From NCBI GenBank assembly GCA_017301975.1, contig JAFLEI010000009.1, forward strand, positions 122,669-186,668: DNA of 64,000 nt. The letters are read 5' to 3'. This document shows positions 7,830-14,738 of the stretch, piece by piece. The translations under genes and the position numbers were made by a program. The notes under the pieces were generated by a model. The model ran no database searches. It worked only from the letters and a program-made list of their open reading frames with translations, and was not told where the DNA came from. Each line of letters starts with the position of its first letter. The first letter of the stretch is position 1. This DNA comes from Verrucomicrobiota bacterium. Lineage in GTDB: Bacteria > Verrucomicrobiota > Verrucomicrobiia > Verrucomicrobiales > Verrucomicrobiaceae.

Positions 7830-9458
7830 ATGCGCCTCAAACATTCCCGCATCTCCCGTGTAATGGCTGCCTTCGCAGCCGTCGCCATCGCCTTGCCGCC
7901 ATCCCTGCCCATTGCCGCCGGTCCGGCCATGGAAAAGCTCTTCTCCATCATGAAGGCCAAGGGCACTCTGAGCCAGGAGGAGTATGACATGCTCGTCGCC
8001 GCCTCTCGTGAAGAGGACAAGGAGCGTGACAACGCCGCAGTGGCAGCCTCTCCGACCCCGGCTGCTACGGTGCCCGCAGCCGGAGCTGCGGCAAGCACCG
8101 CCGCTCTGGAAAAGCGTCTGGCTCAGACCGAAAGCAAACTGGGCAATCTTGAGAATGCCCTGAGCAAGGCGGGCGGTACGACGCTGGAAAAACGCCTTAC
8201 CCAGACCGAGAGCAAGGTGGGCGATCTCGAAAACGTCATTTCCACGACCCGCGGGCAGATCGAGGACATCTCCAAGATCACCGACAACACCTCCCCCTCC
8301 ACCATGTCTGCAGCGGAGCTCGACACCCTGCTGGCCGACAAATGGTACGAACGCCTGAAAATGAAAGGCTACCTGCAGGTGCGTGCGGAGTCCGTCATGC
8401 ACGAGGACGGCGGCCAGCTGTTCGTCCAGAACGATGCCTTTGCCAATGACCAGTCGAGCATCGGCGTCCGCCGCGGTCGTATGGCCTTCAGCGGCGACCT
8501 CACCAACCACGTCTATCTCTATTTCCAGGCTGACCTGTTTGGCGGAGTCAATGGCAATGGCGGTGTGCAGGCACGCGACTACTACGCCGATGTTTCCCTC
8601 GACCCCGCCCGTGAACATCGCGTCCGCATGGGTCTGTCCAAAGTCCCCTACGGCTACGCCACGATGCAGTCCTCCCAGAATCGCCTCGCCTTGGAGCGTC
8701 CTGAGGCCATCAGCACGGCCGTGGAAGGCGAGCGTGACTTCGGCATTTACTACATGTACGCCCCCTATGAAATCCGCGAGCGTTTCAAAAGCCTGGTCAA
8801 AATGGGTCTGCGCGGTTCGGGTGACTACGGCATGATCGCCTTCGGTGCATATTCCGGCCAGGGCATCAACAAGCCGGACACGAACGGACAGCCGCATTGG
8901 GTGGCCCGTGTCACCTATCCCTTCGAGTTCGACAACGGTCAGTTCCTCGAGCTGGGCATTCAGGGCTACGCTGGCAAATTCAACACCACCACGGCAGCCA
9001 TCCCAGGCGTGGGAACGCCAAGTAATGGCAACGGCGGCAACCGCGGCTTCACCGATGCCCGCGTCGGCATTTCCGCCGTGCTTTATCCGCAGCCCTTCGG
9101 CATCGAAACCGAATGGAACTGGGGCAAAGGCCCGCAGCTTTCCAATGACATGCGCACCATCACCTCCTCCAGTCTGAGCGGCGGCTATGTGCAGGCGAAT
9201 TACCGCCATGTGTTTGCCAACCAGAAGGAACTCATTCCTTTCGCCCGCTGGCAGACCTACAATGGTGGCCGTAAATTTGCCGTCAACGCTCCCAAGGACA
9301 AGGTCAACGAAGTGGGCTTTGGTTTCCGCTTCATCCCCTACCCGGAACTGGAACTCACGGCCATGTTCATGCACGGCATGCGCACCAACACGAACGTGGC
9401 TCCCTACAACAATGTGAATTACGACTACCTCGGCGTGCAGGCCCAGGTCAATTTCTAG
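7830..9458 (+). CDS. Phosphate-selective porin (OprP/OprO family)
   Basis: Outer-membrane beta-barrel expected to pass phosphate or polyphosphate to the periplasm. It has 542 residues. Residues 1-30 are a signal peptide. Residues 90-150 form a coiled coil with a near-exact 20-residue repeat (93-112 and 119-138, core EKRL-QTESK-G-LEN), which probably makes the trimer stalk. From about residue 170 the sequence becomes alternating aromatic/polar beta strands (VRRGRMAFSGDL, RDYYADVSL, YYMYAPYEIRERF). It ends in phenylalanine (QAQVNF), the BAM insertion signal. Its divergent position to pstS supports phosphate as substrate. The family assignment is by overall pattern, not an alignment. Confidence 0.85.
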   Translation: MRLKHSRISRVMAAFAAVAIALPPSLPIAAGPAMEKLFSIMKAKGTLSQEEYDMLVAASREEDKERDNAAVAASPTPAATVPAAGAAASTAALEKRLAQTESKLGNLENALSKAGGTTLEKRLTQTESKVGDLENVISTTRGQIEDISKITDNTSPSTMSAAELDTLLADKWYERLKMKGYLQVRAESVMHEDGGQLFVQNDAFANDQSSIGVRRGRMAFSGDLTNHVYLYFQADLFGGVNGNGGVQARDYYADVSLDPAREHRVRMGLSKVPYGYATMQSSQNRLALERPEAISTAVEGERDFGIYYMYAPYEIRERFKSLVKMGLRGSGDYGMIAFGAYSGQGINKPDTNGQPHWVARVTYPFEFDNGQFLELGIQGYAGKFNTTTAAIPGVGTPSNGNGGNRGFTDARVGISAVLYPQPFGIETEWNWGKGPQLSNDMRTITSSSLSGGYVQANYRHVFANQKELIPFARWQTYNGGRKFAVNAPKDKVNEVGFGFRFIPYPELELTAMFMHGMRTNTNVAPYNNVNYDYLGVQAQVNF

Positions 9459-9486
9459 GCGCTGCTTTTTGGTCAAGGTTGAGTTG

Positions 9487-9526
9487 GAGGCCGGATGCAT
9501 CGGGAGTGCGTCCGGCCTCTTCGTTT
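9487..9526 (+). terminator. Hairpin terminator after the porin gene
   Basis: GAGGCCGGA (9487-9495) pairs perfectly with TCCGGCCTC (9511-9519) around a 15-base loop, followed by a short T-rich stretch (TTCGTTT). It starts 28 bases after the porin stop. The T-tract is short, so strength is uncertain. Confidence 0.65.
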
Positions 9527-9609
9527 CAGGCGGTTAAGACGAACGGATGCAAGGTTGCTTTGTCCGAGTCTTCCCTTAGCTTCTACTTCCCTCAAACTCA
9601 GCGGCCCCT

Positions 9610-10434
9610 ATGGAAACCACAATCCAGCAGATTCTGTATGTCGCGGCGGCCCTTGTTTTTGCCATCGCCTGCCGCTCGTTTCACAACCGCTTCATCCAGA
9701 AGCTGGGCTGGCTGGCTCTGCTGGGCGCCTCCTACCTTAGCGGCTATTACCTGACCTACTCGCACATCGGCGGCGCCATTTTTGTCGGTGCCTGGTTCAT
9801 GCTGCCATGGATGGAAATCGTCTTCCGTGTCCGGCGGCTGCGTTTCCCGATCAAAAGCGAGGTCAAGCACCGCTTCCCCCCGACACGTGAGGTCTTCCCT
9901 GAGCTTTCTGAACTCAGCAGCGAGGCGGATGATGACGGATTCACCGAAGTCGGTGACACCGGCTGGAAGTTCAGTCAGACGGACTATTTCATGCGTCTGT
10001 TCTACCACGCGGAAAAACGCATGCAGGCCGCCATCGCGCTGGCGCAGCAGGGCGATTTTGGCTTTTCCTACGTCAGCCTCACTTCACGCACCACCGGTGG
10101 AGTCACCTTCACCACGACGAACTACCCCTTCGCCGCCACGATGAAGCACTCCCCCAAGCAGCGCCTGAACCGTTTCACCCATGCGGGCTCGTTTTCAGAC
10201 CTGCTGGAGCGCCATGAAGACTTCCTCCACCGCGAAGGCATCCGCTCCGAAGACCTGGCGCTGCAGGACACCGAATACCTGCACGCTTACATCGAGCGCG
10301 ACATGAGCGTGCTCATTGACCACAACATCACCGCCGGCGTCATCGAACCCACCGGCAACGGCGAGTTCCGCTATTCCTGGCGCGGATGCATCTTCCTCTA
10401 CTGGCAGGTGGTGAAAGACATGCTGCGGGTTTAA
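9610..10434 (+). CDS. Membrane-anchored hypothetical protein
   Basis: Not recognised. It has 274 residues with three close-packed hydrophobic segments at about 8-24, 32-51 and 54-74, so it is an inner-membrane protein. The remaining 200 residues are probably cytoplasmic, because arginines cluster just after helix 3 (RVRRLRF). The soluble part has an acidic stretch at 97-113 (SELSSEADDDG) and a well-ordered alpha/beta region rich in aromatics. It stands alone between the porin terminator and the convergent histidine-kinase gene 65 bases away. The codon use matches its neighbours. Confidence 0.75.
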   Translation: METTIQQILYVAAALVFAIACRSFHNRFIQKLGWLALLGASYLSGYYLTYSHIGGAIFVGAWFMLPWMEIVFRVRRLRFPIKSEVKHRFPPTREVFPELSELSSEADDDGFTEVGDTGWKFSQTDYFMRLFYHAEKRMQAAIALAQQGDFGFSYVSLTSRTTGGVTFTTTNYPFAATMKHSPKQRLNRFTHAGSFSDLLERHEDFLHREGIRSEDLALQDTEYLHAYIERDMSVLIDHNITAGVIEPTGNGEFRYSWRGCIFLYWQVVKDMLRV

Positions 10435-10499
10435 ACGCACCTCCCCTCCCCTTCTGTTGCTTCTCCTCTTCCTCCCGGCTTGGAGTGCATGGAGGTGTT

Positions 10500-12191
10500 T
10501 CATTCTTCGTGCTCATGGCTCTTGCTCACCCCTGGGGAGTGGCCAAGACCAGCGAAGAAAACGAGGCGCTGCTCAGCCGCCGCCTCAGTCTTTTCGTGCA
10601 GGAGTTGCACGAGGGCGTTGAAATCCACCGGCTTCACAAAATGCTCGTTGAAGCCGGAGGCGCGGGCGCGGGCGCGGTCCTCCTCCTGGCCATATCCGGT
10701 GAGTGCCACAAGGAGGGTGTCGGCGCACCCCGCCTGCTTGCGCAGCAGCCGGGCGACTTCGAAGCCGTCCATGCCGGGCAGGCCGATGTCCAGCAGCACC
10801 ACGGCCGGGCAGCTGGCAAGGGCGCGGTCGAGGGCCGCAGGGCCGTCATGCACCACATCCACGATGTAGCCACGCAACCGGAGCAGCCGCTCCAAACCGT
10901 GGGCAGAGTCCACATTGTCATCCACCACCAGCACCCGCGTGTCGCGTCGGGCGATAACTTGTTCTTTTGTGCTCCCCGGGGTGGCCTCAGGGGCTGGGGT
11001 CGCTGGCAGGCGCACCGTGAAGGTGCTGCCCTGCCCCATGCCGGCGGATTCCGCGGTTACCACGCCGCCATGCAGCTCACATAGAGCCTTGACCACCGGA
11101 AGGCCGATGCCCAGCCCGCCCTCTGAGCGCGCCGCCGTGCGGTCGCCTTGGGTAAACATGTCAAACATGGCGGCAATGCGCTCCTTGGGAATTCCCACCC
11201 CGGAGTCACGGACCGTGATGATCACATCGCCCTCGTCGCGGCAGGCAGAGAGCCAGACGTGACCGTGGGAGGGGGTGTATTTCGCCGCATTGGTCAGCAG
11301 GTTGACCACGATCTGCTCCACCCGCGTCGCATCTGCTTTCAGCCAGAGCCCCTGCACAAAATCGGTGTGCAAAGTGTGGCACCGGCTTTCCATGAGCCCG
11401 GCCACCGTCTGGCAGCTGCTGTGGAGGATGCGGGCGGCGTCCACCACCTCCACCAGGAGCTTGATCTTCCCCTGGGTGATGCGGGAGACATCCAGCAGAT
11501 CGTCCACCAGCCGGGTTAGCTGCTCAGTCTGCCGTGAGATGACATCCATCGCCCAGGCGTGGTCCGCCGCGCCATACGGGGCCTCGCGCTGCAACATCAC
11601 CGCATGAGAAACCGAGGAGAGCGGATTGCGCAGTTCATGCGCGAGCATGGCGAGGAATTCATCTTTCCGCCGTGCGGCCTCGCGCAGCGCCTCGGCATCG
11701 CGGGCGGTCTGCTCCAGCAGCTCGCGGACCTGGTACTGCCGCTCCCGGGAGCGCAGCGCCATCTCCACCGTGCTGACCAGAGTGCCAGCGCGAAAGGGCC
11801 GCTCCAGCAGGGTGACATTTCCCATGCTCATGATGGCCGAGAGGCGGTGGCGCTGCAGCGAGGAAATCTCTCCTGCACGAGTGACCAGCACCACCGGCAT
11901 GTCGCTCCAGGAAGGCTGTTCACCCAGCCATTTCTGCAGCAGCCGCAGGGAGGCCTTTTCCAGCGCCTCTTCGGAAAGCAAGCATGCCCCGCAGCCTTCG
12001 GGTGCGCGGGCGCAGACTTGCTGAATGCTCTCGCAGACAACGGTGCGCAGACCTGCCTCTTCGAGGATGCCGGAGGTCAGCTTGGCATCACTGCCATAGG
12101 GGGCTACAACAAAAATGCGCAGACCTGGGTCGGATGAACCCTTGGCAGACACCACCACCCGGGAGGCTGCGGCGATCTCAGGGAACGACAT
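10500..12191 (-). CDS. Hybrid histidine kinase with C-terminal receiver
   Basis: Cytoplasmic signalling kinase of 563 residues with no membrane helix. Residues 24-145 resemble a receiver fold, but the phospho-acceptor position reads ACLLSEE with no aspartate, so this is a pseudo-receiver. Residues 146-175 are a helical linker. HisKA has its phospho-histidine at 185 (AHELRNPLSS). The ATPase domain shows N-box VVNLLTNAAKY (295-305), G1 DSGVGIP (329-335) and G2 GGLGIGL (358-364). A true receiver follows with DD at 424-425, D468 in LLDIGLPGMDG, and the lysine in FVKPVD. The ATG at 12191 overlaps the end of the KaiC-like gene by 14 bases, so the two are co-translated and probably work together. 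Output is unknown. Confidence 0.9.
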   Translation of the reverse strand: MSFPEIAAASRVVVSAKGSSDPGLRIFVVAPYGSDAKLTSGILEEAGLRTVVCESIQQVCARAPEGCGACLLSEEALEKASLRLLQKWLGEQPSWSDMPVVLVTRAGEISSLQRHRLSAIMSMGNVTLLERPFRAGTLVSTVEMALRSRERQYQVRELLEQTARDAEALREAARRKDEFLAMLAHELRNPLSSVSHAVMLQREAPYGAADHAWAMDVISRQTEQLTRLVDDLLDVSRITQGKIKLLVEVVDAARILHSSCQTVAGLMESRCHTLHTDFVQGLWLKADATRVEQIVVNLLTNAAKYTPSHGHVWLSACRDEGDVIITVRDSGVGIPKERIAAMFDMFTQGDRTAARSEGGLGIGLPVVKALCELHGGVVTAESAGMGQGSTFTVRLPATPAPEATPGSTKEQVIARRDTRVLVVDDNVDSAHGLERLLRLRGYIVDVVHDGPAALDRALASCPAVVLLDIGLPGMDGFEVARLLRKQAGCADTLLVALTGYGQEEDRARARASGFNEHFVKPVDFNALVQLLHEKTEAAAEQRLVFFAGLGHSPGVSKSHEHEE

Positions 12192-13671
12192 TTGAGGGTG
12201 GGGGGGTGAGAAAGGTGGGCATCCCGCTGAGCACCCCATGGAGCTTCACCAGAGGCTCGCCCATCTCCAGCCCTCCCTGCCCAAACCAAAAGTCCCGGAT
12301 CGTTCGTTCGTGATCCCCGCTGCGCTTTTTCATCACGGAGAGCGCCAGCTTCACCGCGCCACGGGATTCAAAATAACGCGACATGACCAGAGAGTCGGCC
12401 AGGTAGGACAGATCCACCGCACTGTGCATCTGGCCCATCATGCCCTGCTGCGAGAGGATGAGAATCGTGATCACTCCATGAGAGGCGAGAAAACTGAGCA
12501 GCTCATGCAGTTGCAGGGTGAGGAGGCGCGCCTCCGGCATCGAGTTCAGGTAGCCATTGAGGCTGTCGATCACCACCAGGCGCACGTTGTCCTGCTTCAC
12601 CGCGCGCACGATAAAATCGGTGATCTCTCCGGGGGAAATCGCGGCTGGATCGATGGATCTCACCGTCACATGGCCGCTGGCACAGTGCTCTTCCAGATTC
12701 AACCCCAGCTGCTTGGCGCGGCGGTGCAACGTGCTGGCATGCTCATCAAACAGCAGCATCAGGGATTTCTCATCCCTCTTGGCCGCAGCGATCGCAAAAC
12801 CGGCAGACAGCGTGGATTTGCCTGTGCCCGGCGGCCCCATCAGCATGGTGCTGGTCCCACGGTCCAGGCCGCCGCCCAGCAAGGCGTCCATGGACGCATT
12901 TCCGGACGTCACTCGTTCCGGGGCCACCCCCTCCGACTGACTCCCTGCCGTGAGGCGTGAGAAAACCGTCATCCCACCCCGCCGGAGCACGAAATCATGC
13001 TGGCCTTCGCTGAACGGGGAACCGCGCAACTTTTCCACGGCGACCTTGCGCCGCGCCGCGCCATAGTCGGGATTGGACCGTTCCAAGGTGATGACGCCGT
13101 GCGCAATGCTCTGCACATGCTGGTCCGACTGATCACCCGAAAAGTCATCGAGGAGCAGGACGGTGGTACGCTTGCCGGCAAAGTGCTGCTTTAGGTGCAG
13201 GACCTGCCGACGGTACCGCAGGGCCGTCTCCGCCAGCAGCCGCAGCTCGGAGAGAGAATCGAACACAACCCGGGCGGGGTTGAGCCGCTCCACCTCCGCC
13301 AGGAGAGTTTCAATCGTGCGGTTAAGCTCCACCTCCGAAGGGTAAAAGAAGGAGGTCTCTGCCTCCGAGCGCAGCTTCTCCTCGGCGGCGGTCATCTCAA
13401 ACAGAGCCACACCGGAGACATCCCAGCCATGAGAGGCCGCCACCATTTCAATCTCCTCACGCGTCTCGGAAAGGCTGACATACAGCACCGGTTCACCCTG
13501 GCGAACCCCCTCCATAAGGAAGTGCATGGCCAGTGTCGTTTTGCCAGTGCCGGGGACTCCCTGAACCAGGTACAATTTGTGCGCTGGGAAGCCGCCGTGA
13601 AGCACATGGTCGAGACCGGCCACACCTGTCGCAGCACGCCCATCGGCTGAAGAACACGGGAGCGAAGACAT
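12178..13671 (-). CDS. KaiC-like double-domain RecA-fold ATPase
   Basis: A 497-residue protein made of two KaiC-type domains. The first has Walker A GVPGTGKTT at 38-46, the second GPPGTGKST at 279-287. GVAGLDHVLHGGFP (16-29) and GNASMDALLGGGLDRG (257-272) are the family's domain-entry motifs. SLSETREE (66-73) and LLFDEH in the second half carry the catalytic glutamates. Length and architecture match cyanobacterial KaiC, but no kaiA or kaiB is nearby. In many non-cyanobacteria such proteins pair with histidine kinases, as here through a 14-base overlap. It may be a signal-integrating ATPase rather than a clock. I did not verify the autophosphorylation Ser/Thr pair of true KaiC. Confidence 0.9.
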   Translation of the reverse strand: MSSLPCSSADGRAATGVAGLDHVLHGGFPAHKLYLVQGVPGTGKTTLAMHFLMEGVRQGEPVLYVSLSETREEIEMVAASHGWDVSGVALFEMTAAEEKLRSEAETSFFYPSEVELNRTIETLLAEVERLNPARVVFDSLSELRLLAETALRYRRQVLHLKQHFAGKRTTVLLLDDFSGDQSDQHVQSIAHGVITLERSNPDYGAARRKVAVEKLRGSPFSEGQHDFVLRRGGMTVFSRLTAGSQSEGVAPERVTSGNASMDALLGGGLDRGTSTMLMGPPGTGKSTLSAGFAIAAAKRDEKSLMLLFDEHASTLHRRAKQLGLNLEEHCASGHVTVRSIDPAAISPGEITDFIVRAVKQDNVRLVVIDSLNGYLNSMPEARLLTLQLHELLSFLASHGVITILILSQQGMMGQMHSAVDLSYLADSLVMSRYFESRGAVKLALSVMKKRSGDHERTIRDFWFGQGGLEMGEPLVKLHGVLSGMPTFLTPPPSNVVP

Positions 13672-13761
13672 GATAAGGAAACTAATATCCCACCACCACT
13701 TCGCATCTGCAACTCTCTGTGGATGGGTGCTGGGAGGGCGACTGATAGGCTGTGGATGAAA

Positions 13762-14673
13762 TCACCGGCGCGGAAGCCACTCGCGCAGCCTGGCCATCGT
13801 CTGCGCCGTATGAGTGAGCAGAAAGAAGTGATCCGCCTGCGGCACGGTGAATTCCTGCGTCGCAGGCGCAAGCTGCCGCACTTTCGCCATGCGCCGGGCA
13901 AAATCACCCGACTTCACAAAGTACTCGCTGCCCCCGGCGATGAATGCAGCATTCGCCTCACGCGGAAACTTCAGCAGCAGGTCTTCCGGCGGGTAGGCCG
14001 CCATGCAGATCAGGCGGTCAAAGCGTTCCGGGTGCTTCGTGTACACATCACAGGCACCCGTGCCGCCTGCTGACAGCCCCAGCAAAACCGGCTTCACCAC
14101 CGGTCGTCCCAGCCTTGCGCCCACGGCTTGCATGCATTCCTGCACATACTCGCTGGAAATGGTGGAGGTGTTGATGCCGTAGGCCGGGCAGACGATGATG
14201 TGATTCCCAAAATCCTCGGCCAGCAAATGCTGATACCAGAGAAAGCTGCCGCCATAACCGTGCAGAAACAGCAGCACCGGTGTCCGCGCATCCGCCCCCG
14301 TGGGCACATGCACCAGCGCCAGCCCTTCCTGCGAACGCTTTTCCCCGAAGCAATACGGCAGCGCCGATGCCACGCCGCAGTATGCCGGTGACTTCGCGAT
14401 CAGCGCATAACGCTCCGCCACCAATGGACGCATCATGGCTGCCTGCACAGGCGTCAGTCCAAGCATCGCCGGTTGTGAGAGCGCCAGGGCGACGATCGCA
14501 GACTCTGGCAGCGTGGTCAGCGCCAGCCGAAACATCGGCAGGAAATCGGCCGCTGGACGGCTGAACTGCGGCGGCGCTGCCGCGTGCGTGGTCTTCCAAG
14601 TGACCCGGATGACCTCATCGGCACGCACCGGCAAAGCTCCGCATAATAACAGGAATAGCAACAGCCAGCGCAT
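13762..14673 (-). CDS. Secreted alpha/beta hydrolase (esterase/peptidase-like)
   Basis: It has 303 residues with a signal peptide (1-18, ending PVRA). The oxyanion region is FLHGYGG at 137-142. The nucleophile is S201 in GLSAGG, and the catalytic histidine is probably H282 in QADHFF. The fold resembles feruloyl-esterase/PHB-depolymerase-like or prolyl-oligopeptidase-like hydrolases with an extra helical N-terminal region (40-95). Substrate cannot be told. Ninety bases separate it from the KaiC-like gene downstream, and it may be transcribed alone. Probably periplasmic. Confidence 0.82.
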   Translation of the reverse strand: MRWLLLFLLLCGALPVRADEVIRVTWKTTHAAAPPQFSRPAADFLPMFRLALTTLPESAIVALALSQPAMLGLTPVQAAMMRPLVAERYALIAKSPAYCGVASALPYCFGEKRSQEGLALVHVPTGADARTPVLLFLHGYGGSFLWYQHLLAEDFGNHIIVCPAYGINTSTISSEYVQECMQAVGARLGRPVVKPVLLGLSAGGTGACDVYTKHPERFDRLICMAAYPPEDLLLKFPREANAAFIAGGSEYFVKSGDFARRMAKVRQLAPATQEFTVPQADHFFLLTHTAQTMARLREWLPRR

Positions 14674-14738
14674 GCCCTAGGCTACCACTCCGGCAGGTCG
14701 CCTCACAAGCAGGAACTGCGGCGCGCCTTCTCTTCCGA

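Noticed and set aside
7824..9500. 558-residue minus-strand frame over the porin gene
   Set aside because: Antisense shadow. The plus strand has signal peptide, coiled coil, barrel strands and terminal Phe.
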